From assembly GCA_963781155.1 (NCBI GenBank), contig CAWAEC010000005.1, forward strand, positions 62,001 to 126,000: a stretch of DNA of 64,000 bases. The letters run 5' to 3'. Below the pieces are notes generated by a model. That model had not been told where the DNA came from and made no database searches. It worked only from the letters and a program-made list of their open reading frames with translations. Numbering within the stretch: position 1 is the stretch's first letter; every line of letters begins with the position of its first letter. The DNA is from PALSA-693 sp963781155 (GTDB taxonomy: Bacteria; Actinomycetota; Acidimicrobiia; Acidimicrobiales; Palsa-688). Below are positions 35,829 to 44,732 of the stretch, one piece after another. Position numbers and translations under genes: made by a program.

Positions 35829-36161
35829 CCCCGCCCGAGCTATGCACGAAACCCGGCCCGCCTGTCCGATTGCCTAGCGTCCCGCTCGGTCATGCAGGGA
35901 GCGAGCTCAGTAACCCGATCCATGACCCATGCCCCAGACGGTGTTCGTTCGGACGGATCGGTGCCCAACCGGCCATATCGGGCAGGTATCAGTCCGCCGA
36001 GAGGAGCGCCCCAGTGCCGGGGATCGAGATATGAGCGCTTGGAGCCTGGTGCGTTTCGGAGTGTTGCTGAATTTGATCCTGGGGGGCATGCGTCGATCTC
36101 GGTTGATCCTCCGTTCGTTCGCGATACCCACTTGGGAAACTGGCGGGAACCGCTTAGCGCT
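35829..36161. other. No recognisable gene
   Basis: 333 bases between the sigma gene and the end of the copper ATPase. No supported frame. Confidence 0.35.
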
Positions 36162-38834
36162 TCAGCGCACCGTCTTCTCCACGGTGAATGTGACGGTCCG
36201 GGTCCCGAAATAACTCACGACGTGAAAGCTCCAGTGGCCGGGCTGGAGGACCACAAAGTCCGTGTAGTGCCCTGCAGCGATCTTCAGCCGCCGCAGGAGT
36301 TGAGGGGTGCCGCCGTCATAGCTCGCCGTCACCACCGGGGCCGCCGAGTCGAGTTCTGCCTTGGATCCGTAGAAGATCAGGTGCCACTGGTTCAGCCCTG
36401 GGCCGCCGGGCTCGAAGTAGGTTTCGACCGACCCGCCATGAGGGAAGTTGATGATGGTTAATGAGGGGAGGGTGGGAAGCAGTGATTCCCCGCGCGCCGG
36501 CGAGACTGCCTGACTTGCGAAGGTCAGGCCCGCGAAGAGCACGATCGGGAGTGCTATCGATACCGCCAGGCTGCGGTAGGAGTTTCGAGCTCCGATACGG
36601 CCGGTCTCGACCCGGGATCGATTCAACCGCATGAGCCGCAAGCTGTTGAGTACTACCAACACGCTGGAGAGACCCATCGCGAAGGCGGCCACAATGGGGT
36701 CCAGCAGTCCGAATGCGGCCAGGGGCAGAGCCGAGAGGTTGTAGCCCATGGCCCAAGCGAAGTTCTGCAGGATGATCGCATGGGTTGATCGGGCCAGGCC
36801 GACCGCGTCGGGTACCCCCTCCAGGTCGTTGCCGAGGAGGGTTACGTCGCTTTGGGCCAAGGCTGCTTCGGAACCGCTACCGATGGCGCAGCCCACGTCG
36901 GCAGCTGCCAGAGCCGGGGCGTCGTTGATCCCGTCGCCGACCATCACGATTTTCTGCCCGGCGGAATGTAGGACGCGGAGGGCCTCCAGCTTGGCTTCGG
37001 GGCTAAGCTGCGATTCTGCGGAGGTTATGCCGAGGGCGGCGGCCGCGGTGTTGACTGCCGCTTCGGTGTCCCCGCTGAGGACGATCGAGTTCAGCCCCAT
37101 GGCCCGGAGCCTGTCTATGGCATGGCGGGCTTCGGAGCGAAGCGGCGTGGAGAGGGCTATTGCCCCGACCGGCTCGCGATCGCGCAGTACGGCCACGACT
37201 GTCTCTCCTCGGCCGAGACGCTGGACTGCGGCAGAGTGAAGCGGCTCCGGTGTCTCCTCGGGGCTGAACCGGCAGACCGAGACTCGCCGGCCGCCCACTT
37301 CCCCGGAGACCCCCAGCCCGGGACGCAAGGTGATCCCAGTGGCCGCCGGCTGATCGCCGCCGGCGGCGACGATGGCCGAGGCGATGGGATGGTCGCTGTC
37401 GACCTCCACCGCTGCCGCCAAGGACAGAATTTCGAGTTCACCCATCCCCTCGGCGGGTAGCACGGCGGTGACCACGGCGCACCGCTCGGTCAGGGTGCCG
37501 GTCTTGTCGAAAGCGGCAGTGTCGACTTTGGCCAGGCGCTCGAGGGCGTCGCCGCCGCGGACGAACATCCCCATCGCCGACGCCCGGCCACAGCCCACCA
37601 TCACGGCCACCGGGGCGGCCAGGCCCATGGCGCAGGGGCAGGCGACGAGTAGTACGGCGAGACCGCTGAGTGCCGCTTGGCCCAGGCTGTGGCCGACCAG
37701 CCACCAGGCCAGGAACGTCACCGCCGAGCCGACGAGAACGCTCGGCACGAATACGCTGCTGATCCTGTCGGCCAGCTGCTGGAGGGGAGCTCTGTCCCGC
37801 TGGGCGTCCTCCACGAGTTTCTCCAGCCGGGCTAGCACCGACTCCGAAGCGACCGTGTCTACCCGGATGACCAGAGAGCCGGCGCCATTGATCGTGCCTC
37901 CGGTGACGATGCTCCCCGGCCCTCGCTCGACAGGGAGCGGCTCGCCCGTGAGCATTGATTCGTCGACGGCCGAGACCCCAGCCACGACCGTCCCGTCCAG
38001 GGGGATGGCGTCGGCGGGGCGAACCCGCACCAAGGAGCCGACGGGAACGCTCTCGGGTGCGACAAGCACCCCTTGCTCGTCGGTCGGGTCCGCCACCAGG
38101 CGCGCCGTGGGAGGGCGAAGGGACAGAAGCGACCTCATGGCCTCGGCCGCTTTGCCCTTCGCTTTCGCTTCGATGAACCGGCCGGTAGCCAAAATCGACA
38201 CGATCAGGGGGGCCATCACTCCGTGAAGAGAGGCGGCCAGCGCCCCTCCACCGCCGATATGGATGTGCCGGCCGTCCAAGGCGATAGTGACGACCGAGCT
38301 GACGGCCAAAGCGGCCAGCGTTCCGAGGGCGATCAGGGTATCCATGTTCGTGGCCCTGTGCCGCGCCAACCGGACACTGTTGCGCACAAAGGGCCAGCCG
38401 CCGATCCCCTCTACGGCGAAGGCCAGGGCCAGCACGGCCCACCCGGTCCTCGGGGACTCGGGAGCGGCCAAAGCTATGACCGTGGCCGCAATGGACAGCG
38501 GCCACGATACGGCGCAGCGCAGTCCCCAGTGCTCGGAGCGGTCCGCCCGAGATCGGAGGTTGTCGTCATCGACGGCCGAGGCCCAGTAGCCGATATCGAC
38601 AACCGCCTGACACAGCTGCTCCGCGGTGACCTGCTCCGGGTTGTAGCTGATGAAGGCTCGTTCCGTGACCAAGTTCACCGAGGCGCTGGCCACCGTCGGC
38701 AGACGGTTCAACGATTTTTGGATCCGGGTGGCACAAGCACTGCAGTGCATCCCCCCGAGCGTCAGCTCGACGCCGGCGAGGCATTCGGCGTCTGGTTTCG
38801 CTCGACTCCCGGGCCGAGCGGGCTCGGTCAGCAT
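36162..38834 (-). CDS. copA: Copper-type P1B ATPase (CopA-like) with extra C-terminal domain
   Basis: 890 residues. The HMA domain (21-85) has metal pair C31/C34 in GMHCSAC. Eight membrane helices follow, with the CPC motif in LLVACPCAMGLAAPVAVMVG, an actuator TGEP, DKTGT phosphorylation site, SDHPIASAIV and GDGINDAPAL. The ATPase proper ends near residue 735 (LSSVLVVLNSLRLMRL). A further membrane helix (LAVSIALPIVLFAGLTFASQA) and about 110 external residues follow (LNQWHLIFYGSKAELDSAAP...HYTDFVVLQPGHWSFHVVSYFGTRTVTFTVE), resembling FixH/YtkA-like beta domains. Family members export Cu(I). A CopY-like repressor and CopZ lie 5-8 kb away. The fused tail is unusual. Confidence 0.92.
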   Translation of the reverse strand: MLTEPARPGSRAKPDAECLAGVELTLGGMHCSACATRIQKSLNRLPTVASASVNLVTERAFISYNPEQVTAEQLCQAVVDIGYWASAVDDDNLRSRADRSEHWGLRCAVSWPLSIAATVIALAAPESPRTGWAVLALAFAVEGIGGWPFVRNSVRLARHRATNMDTLIALGTLAALAVSSVVTIALDGRHIHIGGGGALAASLHGVMAPLIVSILATGRFIEAKAKGKAAEAMRSLLSLRPPTARLVADPTDEQGVLVAPESVPVGSLVRVRPADAIPLDGTVVAGVSAVDESMLTGEPLPVERGPGSIVTGGTINGAGSLVIRVDTVASESVLARLEKLVEDAQRDRAPLQQLADRISSVFVPSVLVGSAVTFLAWWLVGHSLGQAALSGLAVLLVACPCAMGLAAPVAVMVGCGRASAMGMFVRGGDALERLAKVDTAAFDKTGTLTERCAVVTAVLPAEGMGELEILSLAAAVEVDSDHPIASAIVAAGGDQPAATGITLRPGLGVSGEVGGRRVSVCRFSPEETPEPLHSAAVQRLGRGETVVAVLRDREPVGAIALSTPLRSEARHAIDRLRAMGLNSIVLSGDTEAAVNTAAAALGITSAESQLSPEAKLEALRVLHSAGQKIVMVGDGINDAPALAAADVGCAIGSGSEAALAQSDVTLLGNDLEGVPDAVGLARSTHAIILQNFAWAMGYNLSALPLAAFGLLDPIVAAFAMGLSSVLVVLNSLRLMRLNRSRVETGRIGARNSYRSLAVSIALPIVLFAGLTFASQAVSPARGESLLPTLPSLTIINFPHGGSVETYFEPGGPGLNQWHLIFYGSKAELDSAAPVVTASYDGGTPQLLRRLKIAAGHYTDFVVLQPGHWSFHVVSYFGTRTVTFTVEKTVR

Positions 38835-39661
38835 GGCCCTGGGCGGTCGCGCCGGAATTCGCTCACCTGATGATCCCGGACCCGGCGGCCAAGATCACCG
38901 CCGGCTGCTCGATCCCGACGACTTGCGCGTCGTAGCTGATCACGGCCCCGCCGCAGAGCGAGATGCAGCGAAGTCGACTCGACGCCTGTCTGCTCCACCC
39001 CAGGTCTCCGCCATAAGAGCTACGCGCGACTCATCCTGCAATGCCTGACTCCCGAACTCGGCGGTCGCGGGCAAACTCCGGGGCGAGGCGGCCGTGGACA
39101 CCGGCAGAATCCTAGGGCTCGGCGACGGGGACGATACAGTCGACCGGGCGTTGATGCCTATTCGGAGCCGCAGGTCCTGGCGGCGGTTGCTGCGAGCTTC
39201 TCCGCCAACACAGCACCAGCGCCGGGATCATGGACACAGGTTGAACGGCTCGGCAGCCAGCCAGGGGTGGCGGTCGCCTGTACGTGCACCGCGCATCGAA
39301 TACATAGACGCGGCTGGGCGAGGATCGGTGACCAAGGCTGGGGCAAGGAACGTTCTAACGCGGACACCGATCAGTGGGTTGGTCTGCTTCGCGCCTCGGG
39401 TGATATTGCCGTGCGTGACGGGGTTCGAGACGCACCAGGGGCCACCACGCGACAAGTCGCTTGGAGCGTCGGCGCCAACCACTCATGCCGCCGCGGATCT
39501 GCCCGGACCAGAATCCGACCAGGATCCGCCTCGCCAGGATTAACCGCAGTTGCTAGGACACGGTTTGGCCGTCTGAGTGCGGAAAAGTCAAGCGGAGAGG
39601 CGTTCGGAAGTCTGCCGGACCGACTCGCGAGCCCCCTACTACCGTTGGTAGTTTGTGCGCC
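38835..39661. other. No recognisable gene
   Basis: 827 bases upstream of copA. It should contain the copA promoter, but no palindrome like the 43655 site was found by eye. Frames here are short and lack motifs. Confidence 0.35.
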
Positions 39662-40177
39662 GTGGGGAAGTTGTGGACTCTGCTTGCCGGGGTGGCTGGC
39701 GCCCTCTGCGTGTCGGCGTGCACCAGCGGGGAGACGCCAGAACCGGCAGGTCCCGTGCCATCGGCCATCGCTGTTGAGGTGTGTTCGCAGAAGGCCCAGA
39801 CCCAAATCGGCGAGGCTCTCGGAGAGTCCGCCACCAGCGTGACCACCCCGACGTGGGTCAACCACCTGTATTCGTGCAACTACCTCTATAGGCAGGGCAC
39901 CATCGCCATGTCGGTGCAAGAACTCTCGAGCCGGGCGCAGACGACCGCCTACTTCGAGCGGCTGGCCGCCCAGTTTGGCAACAAGCAGCCCCTCTACGGG
40001 TTGGGCCAGGGCGCCTTCCTGACCGCTGACGGTTCGGTGGTCGTGCGCAAAGATTGGAAGGTCCTATTGGTGAACTCGACCCAGCTGAAGGGTTCGTTCA
40101 CTGATTCGCGGTCTCTGTCGGGCACCCCGGCGGAGACGATCGCCAGCGTCATCATGGCCTGCTGGGCAGGAGACTGA
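39662..40177 (+). CDS. Lipoprotein, hypothetical
   Basis: 171 residues from GTG 39662; a TTG at 39653 is also in frame. Leader LWTLLAGVAGALCVSAC with lipobox Cys near residue 20, then a globular domain of about 130 residues (VCSQKAQTQIGEALGES...SCNYLYRQGTIAMSVQELSS...AYFERLAAQFG...GLGQGAFLTADGSVVVRKDWKVLLVN). The pattern recalls small actinobacterial lipoproteins of the DUF3558 type, but the call is tentative. Confidence 0.62.
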   Translation: MGKLWTLLAGVAGALCVSACTSGETPEPAGPVPSAIAVEVCSQKAQTQIGEALGESATSVTTPTWVNHLYSCNYLYRQGTIAMSVQELSSRAQTTAYFERLAAQFGNKQPLYGLGQGAFLTADGSVVVRKDWKVLLVNSTQLKGSFTDSRSLSGTPAETIASVIMACWAGD

Positions 40178-40231
40178 TGCGCTCCAACACCCGATCTGGA
40201 CCGGTGACGGCCGTTTGGGCAGCCGCACTGC

Positions 40232-41509
40232 TCAATCTTCCAGCAACCGTCGCCCGACCCAGTCACCTGGGTGAGCGGCCGCGGGCGGGATGGCGGCGAT
40301 CGCGCTGGCGGAGTGGGTGGCGAAACGTGACAGAGCGTCGGCCTCGGACAGCTTGCGGTAGATGGGGATGAAGGCCACCACCGGGTAGCGCTGATAACAC
40401 ACGAAGAGTTCGCCAGCGTCCAGCCCTGTTGACGCTCCCTCGCCGGTGACGCCGTTGTCATAGGCATAGCCGCGCCGTGACATCATCGAGCCCCAGTTCG
40501 CTTCGGGGGACGCCAGCCTGACGTGGGCGTGGAGGGATATCACCGGCGACCCGTCCTTGGCCCTGGCCGACAGGTCCAGGGGATCAGACTCTCGGCCCTC
40601 GCCGAGGGGCGCCCCCGAGACCTTCTGTCTTCCTATCACCTCCTCCTGGTCTTGCAGGGATAGGGCGTCCCACGTCTCCAAGTCCAACCGGATCCGCCTC
40701 ACCACCATGTAGGTGCCACCGGTCATCCACGGCGGCCCCTCCTCACCCACCCAGACGAACGTCTCCCGCTCCTCGGCGGTCGGGTTCACCGACCCGTCCT
40801 TGAAACCGAGAAGGTTTCGGGGCGTGCCGCCGTCCGACGGGGGCGAGTTGAACCCAGCCTGAGTCCAACGCACAACAGCCGCCGGCCGCGCCGATCGAGC
40901 CAGCTGGCGAAAAGCGTGAAAAGCCACCTGAGAGTCGTCTGCACATACCTGGACGGTCAAATCCCCGCCGAAGCTGGAAACCGGAATCTGGTCCCCTGGG
41001 AACGGGGGCAGCTCTACCAGTGGCACCGGCGACCGGTCCGAGAGCCCGAACCGGTCCTGCCCTCCGATGCCGAACAGAGAAGGACCGAACCCGAAGTTCA
41101 CCGTCATCCTGGCGGCCCCCAAGCCGACCGCCTCGCCGCTGTCGGCCGGGGCTCCCCCCGGAAGATTCCTCGTCCCGGCTCCTCGCCCTGCTGTCAGGTC
41201 AGCGGCCACCGCCGTCCAGCGCTGAAGCAGAGCTGCCAGTTCAGCACGCTCGTCGGTGACGACATCGAAAGTGGCGAACTGAGTGTGGAGCTGGCGGGCC
41301 TCGGCGATTCCGGCCTGGTGGAAACCATAGAAAGGTTCCACAGACGAGCCCGGCCGGCTTGGCCAGCCCACAACCGAAATCCCGCCTACCGGGTTTATCC
41401 CTCCGCTGACCAGAGCCGCCCCGGCCGCCCCGGCGGCGGCGGCGCCAAGGAACCGGCGGCGCGACACCTTCATACGATCGGGATCTGGGTCGGATCGCCC
41501 GCCGTCCAC
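40232..41509 (-). CDS. DyP-type haem peroxidase, Tat-exported (EfeB-like)
   Basis: 425 residues from GTG 41509, with GGAGGAG 6 bases upstream; an internal ATG at 41473 is the alternative. Twin-arginine signal SRRRFLGAAAAGAAGAALVSGG at about 16-37. The peroxidase domain has VNFGFGPSLFGIGG, the GXXDG-type LLGFKDGSVNP (catalytic Asp), TYMVVRRIRLDLETWD, and HAHVRLASPEANWG containing the proximal haem His. Such enzymes act outside the membrane on dyes, phenols or haem and are often linked to iron uptake. Here it sits in a copper island. No efeU/efeO neighbours. Confidence 0.9.
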   Translation of the reverse strand: MDGGRSDPDPDRMKVSRRRFLGAAAAGAAGAALVSGGINPVGGISVVGWPSRPGSSVEPFYGFHQAGIAEARQLHTQFATFDVVTDERAELAALLQRWTAVAADLTAGRGAGTRNLPGGAPADSGEAVGLGAARMTVNFGFGPSLFGIGGQDRFGLSDRSPVPLVELPPFPGDQIPVSSFGGDLTVQVCADDSQVAFHAFRQLARSARPAAVVRWTQAGFNSPPSDGGTPRNLLGFKDGSVNPTAEERETFVWVGEEGPPWMTGGTYMVVRRIRLDLETWDALSLQDQEEVIGRQKVSGAPLGEGRESDPLDLSARAKDGSPVISLHAHVRLASPEANWGSMMSRRGYAYDNGVTGEGASTGLDAGELFVCYQRYPVVAFIPIYRKLSEADALSRFATHSASAIAAIPPAAAHPGDWVGRRLLED

Positions 41510-41908
41510 TCGACTCCTCCAACCCCGCGCTTACAATGTCTCCGGGCCGGCCACGGGTGACAGAGCGTACCCGAACAGCTGCATTTGGGTCTCACAGCTC
41601 GCTCCGACCCGCGTCGCGCTCCGACCTCACCGAGTCGGCCTGGCGAGCACCCGGCACGCGCTCACGAGGGGACTCGGTGGGCTGCCCGTTAGAAATAGCC
41701 CGATGCAGTCGATACGGCCTCGATGGTCGGGACCTCGCCGAGAGGCGATCGCGGCGATTGCGGATTTGGCCCCCGGATCGCCTCGCAGATGCTCTGCCCT
41801 CCGACTTCTTCCCCTCGTCAAGGTCGCCTGGCGCGGAAGGATTTTGTAGCGAACTCGGACAACATCGAACAGGATCACCAGCCCGGTTCGGTTCGCACCG
41901 CCGCCATA
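41510..41908. other. No recognisable gene
   Basis: 399 bases; short shadows only. Confidence 0.35.
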
Positions 41909-42553
41909 TCACAGCATCAGGATGAGCAGGTACCCCATGGTCACGCACATGGCTATGTGGCAGACCCGCTCTAGTCCCGGCGCCAGCCAGGCTTTGTCAG
42001 CCTCAAGGGGCGCTGGGCTGGCCGGGTCGACGACCGGGTCCGGATAGGCACCTGAAAGACCCCCGCCAGCGCCAGCGAGGGCCGGTTCGGTGTGCCACAG
42101 CGCGATGGTCGCCGGAGCGGGCACCTCGTTGAGCTCCCAGATTGCGGACAGCAACAGGGCGAGAACGAACAGCAGCGGTAACCAGACGACGGCGTCGGTG
42201 CTGGGCGCGGCGTACATGTAGATCATCCCGCCAGCCATGACCACGTGTGTGGCGAAATGGGAGGCCGGATAGTCGATCGCGCCGGACATGGCCTGGTAAG
42301 TCCTGAACGCGAACCAGGCCGCGTTCAGCCCGAAGACCACCTCCCAGAAGCCGGCGCTGAAGAACGACAGCTGGCCGACCAGCATTCCGGCCATGGTCAC
42401 GCCCATGACGACATGGGTGGCGTCGATGTCAACGTGGGTGGACCGCTGCCACAGCCGGGCGGCCAGCAGCCGGGCGAAGCTGTAAACGGCGACGGCCAGC
42501 ATCACCGCGGCGAAAAAGTCGGCCAACCACTTCGGACCTGACATCGACATCAT
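41909..42553 (-). CDS. DUF5134-type membrane protein
   Basis: 214 residues with five or six hydrophobic helices (FFAAVMLAVAVYSFARLLAA, VMGVTMAGMLVGQLSFFSAGFW, VVWLPLLFVLALLLSAIWEL, HIAMCVTMGYLLILML). The His and Met residues within helices (DIDATHVVMGVTMAGM, ASHFATHVVMAGGMIYMY, CHIAMCVTM) fit DUF5134. These are possible copper or haem ligands, which is inference. Its ATGATG start overlaps the stop of the upstream gene, so the two form an operon read from the palindrome-bearing region at 43.6 kb. Confidence 0.7.
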   Translation of the reverse strand: MMSMSGPKWLADFFAAVMLAVAVYSFARLLAARLWQRSTHVDIDATHVVMGVTMAGMLVGQLSFFSAGFWEVVFGLNAAWFAFRTYQAMSGAIDYPASHFATHVVMAGGMIYMYAAPSTDAVVWLPLLFVLALLLSAIWELNEVPAPATIALWHTEPALAGAGGGLSGAYPDPVVDPASPAPLEADKAWLAPGLERVCHIAMCVTMGYLLILML

Positions 42554-43542
42554 GATGAGACCCCCTGACCTTGAACCGACACAGGACCCCGCCGGTTGAC
42601 CGGTACTTTGGTCCTCCAGTAGACGATGGCCAGCAGGGCCAGCAGGGGGCCAGAGTTGACGTCGGTGGCGGGGGGGTTAAAGACTGCCCCGAAGTTCTCC
42701 CCGACCACCCAGACCAGCAATGCCACCACAATGCTGAGCAGGAGCACGCCGTTGCGGGCCGGCCGGGGCAGCACCACTGCGGCGGCGATGACCAGACACA
42801 GGGTACCCAAGAGGAGGGCGTAGCTCAAACCGTCCTGTCCGAGCCAGGACGCCAGGTGCGTGTCCATGGTGGCCAACCAGCCGGGCTGCCCGCTGGCCTC
42901 ACCGGAGATGACGTCATGGAAGGACTGCGAGGCCCGGTTGGACCCCGCTATGGCGAACCAGGCCAGCGAAACCCACAGCACCGCCCACAGCAGATTGGCC
43001 GCCCTCGGGCCGACCAGCCGGTCGGCTTCGACTCCGTCATTAGCCGGGCGATCAGTCGGCCAGAGCAGCAGCGCCAGCAGGGCGTAAATGATCACCGCCC
43101 CGGGAGCTCCGGTGAGAGTGTTCGCCGTCCCGTTGAGCACGCCGCCCAGACCCTCGCCAAACCACCAGACTCCAACGGCCCACACGACCGACAATGCCAG
43201 GCCCACCTTGACCGTCACCCGGTAGGCGATGGCCAGCCCGATCGCGATCTGGATGGCCGCAAAGATCCCGTTGGTCCACTGCGGGTTGTGCTGGATGATC
43301 GTGGCCGCCCAGGTGATCGGCTTGGCGAAGACGACCGGGTTCCCCGCCGCCAGCGGCTTCAGCATGCTTTTGCCGAACTGAGAGGCGAAAAAGCCACCCT
43401 GCAGTTGCAGGACACCGTCGAGGAGCCAAATAGCCGCCAGGACCAGCTGCAGCACACGCCGGCGGTCCAGGGCCACCGGGCTCACGCCCGCGATCGTCCT
43501 TGCGTGGGCTCGCGCCCCCAGCGGCATTGAAACGCTGCTCAT
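42550..43542 (-). CDS. Multi-helix membrane protein, hypothetical
   Basis: 330 residues with about eight membrane helices (VLQLVLAAIWLLDGVLQL, GIFAAIQIAIGLAIAYRV, ALSVVWAVGVWWFGEGLGGV, AVIIYALLALLLWPT, LLWAVLWVSLAWFAIAG, LLLGTLCLVIAAAVVL, LLSIVVALLVWVVGENFG, GPLLALLAIVYW). Two similar halves, each with a WxxGVWWFGEGLGG / WVVGENFGAVF motif, suggest internal duplication. First gene of the operon with DUF5134, with the palindrome 113 bases upstream. Function unknown; copper response is inferred from position. Confidence 0.62.
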   Translation of the reverse strand: MSSVSMPLGARAHARTIAGVSPVALDRRRVLQLVLAAIWLLDGVLQLQGGFFASQFGKSMLKPLAAGNPVVFAKPITWAATIIQHNPQWTNGIFAAIQIAIGLAIAYRVTVKVGLALSVVWAVGVWWFGEGLGGVLNGTANTLTGAPGAVIIYALLALLLWPTDRPANDGVEADRLVGPRAANLLWAVLWVSLAWFAIAGSNRASQSFHDVISGEASGQPGWLATMDTHLASWLGQDGLSYALLLGTLCLVIAAAVVLPRPARNGVLLLSIVVALLVWVVGENFGAVFNPPATDVNSGPLLALLAIVYWRTKVPVNRRGPVSVQGQGVSS

Positions 43543-43654
43543 GATCCTCGCTGTCCGTGGGTCACAGCGGCCTCCCGTTGCTTGCCGACTCCGGGACCGC
43601 TCTCAACCGAAACCGGAGCCACGACGAGCGTAAACGCACCGAAGCGAACAGTCA

Positions 43655-43669
43655 ACTACGCACCGTAGT
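43655..43669. promoter_or_regulatory. Perfect palindrome actacg-cac-cgtagt, likely BlaI/CopY-type operator
   Basis: Six-base arms with a 3-base spacer, 113 bases upstream of the membrane-protein operon start (43542) and downstream of the repressor gene. Its ACTACnnnnnGTAGT form resembles operators of actinobacterial BlaI-family repressors. A half site (actacag) lies between the repressor and CopZ genes near 44434. Confidence 0.5.
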
Positions 43670-43911
43670 AGACGCTCCCCGACCCACCGTGACAGGACCG
43701 TATACGGACTGCTCAAAGCCCTCAGACCATCGCGACTGGAACTGGTCCTCGCATCGAAAACCAAAATCCACCACCACCCCACGGAGCAGGCAGCCATCGC
43801 CGTCGACCATCGAGCTGAAGACGACGCCACCGGCCTCGACCATCGACATCGGTTGACCCACAAGCCGATAGCCTCCGGGACGGTCGACATCCGTTGTGGC
43901 GGATGGCGCCC

Positions 43912-44412
43912 CTAGGTTCTCAGGGATGCACGCCTGCTCCGCCGGAAGTTTGGGATACTGCCGTCCGATCGGTCTCGTGTCTCAAGAGCGTTTGGGGTGT
44001 CAACTCCGAGAGCCCGGCGGAGGGTTGCCGTCTCGCTGGGCTGCAGGGCGGCCACTAGAGCCGCCAGTGCCGGCTCGGGATCGTCGCTGCTGCGGAGAAC
44101 CTCTGCCATGAGCAGCCCGGCGTGTCTGCCGGAGGTCCGGGTGGCCGCATAGCGGGCCAGCCGACCGTCGGTCCGCCGCCGCAACAGGCCCTTATGGGAG
44201 AGCCTTCCAAGGACCGTCGCCACTGTGGTGTAGGCGTAGCCGGGCAGCTGGTCCGCCACGTGCCGGACGGTCACCTCAGCGGGGCTGGCCCACACGACGC
44301 TCATCACCCGCTGCTCGAGCGGTCCGAGCCGGTCCGTGGTGCACCGGCAGTCTTCGCACTCACATGGGTCGCAAAGACACATCGGGTTATCACACCGGCC
44401 GATCAGGCTCAT
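43912..44412 (-). CDS. BlaI/MecI/CopY-family repressor with N-terminal Cys cluster
   Basis: 166 residues. A BlaI-type winged helix spans about 28-105 (LGPLEQRVMSVVWASPAEVTVRHVADQLPG...YTTVATVLGRLSHKGLLRRRTDGRLARYAA). The first 26 residues hold seven cysteines (CDNPMCLCDPCECEDCRC). CopY of Gram-positives senses copper with a C-terminal CxCxxxxCxC; here the Cys cluster is N-terminal, suggesting metal sensing by another arrangement. Divergent from CopZ with a 44-base spacer. A Lys/Arg-rich C-terminus follows the usual dimerisation helices. Confidence 0.82.
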   Translation of the reverse strand: MSLIGRCDNPMCLCDPCECEDCRCTTDRLGPLEQRVMSVVWASPAEVTVRHVADQLPGYAYTTVATVLGRLSHKGLLRRRTDGRLARYAATRTSGRHAGLLMAEVLRSSDDPEPALAALVAALQPSETATLRRALGVDTPNALETRDRSDGSIPNFRRSRRASLRT

Positions 44413-44456
44413 GGTTCCCTCCTTCCTGCGAAGACTACAGCCGCCGGGTCGCGCCT

Positions 44457-44714
44457 ATGGTTCCTGGTGTGACCGTTGAGCATTCGAGCGAAGGCCTGAC
44501 GACGACGCAGCTCGCCGTGTCGGGGATGCACTGCGGCTCCTGCGCTGCGCTCGTCGAAGAGATCCTCACCGACCACGCCGGGGTGGCGTCGGCGGCCGTG
44601 ACCCTCGAGCCCCCACGAGCAACGGTCCGCTTCGATCCTGCGCTCGTCGATCCACAAGCCCTGGCCAGTCTGATAGCCGAGGCTGGCTACAAACCAACCT
44701 TCCTCGAGGACTAA
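44457..44714 (+). CDS. copZ: Copper chaperone CopZ-like HMA protein
   Basis: 85 residues from ATG 44457; a GTG at 44469 is also possible. One HMA domain with the metal pair in VSGMHCGSCAALVEEIL and the usual beta-alpha-beta order, ending IAEAGYKPTFLED. CopZ hands Cu(I) to CopA and to the repressor. Divergent from the CopY-like gene. Confidence 0.88.
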   Translation: MVPGVTVEHSSEGLTTTQLAVSGMHCGSCAALVEEILTDHAGVASAAVTLEPPRATVRFDPALVDPQALASLIAEAGYKPTFLED

Positions 44715-44716
44715 GG

Positions 44717-44732
44717 CCAGCCGGCAGGCTGG
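44717..44732 (+). terminator. Hairpin after copZ
   Basis: ccagcc-ggca-ggctgg directly follows the copZ stop. No T run follows, so termination is uncertain. Confidence 0.3.
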
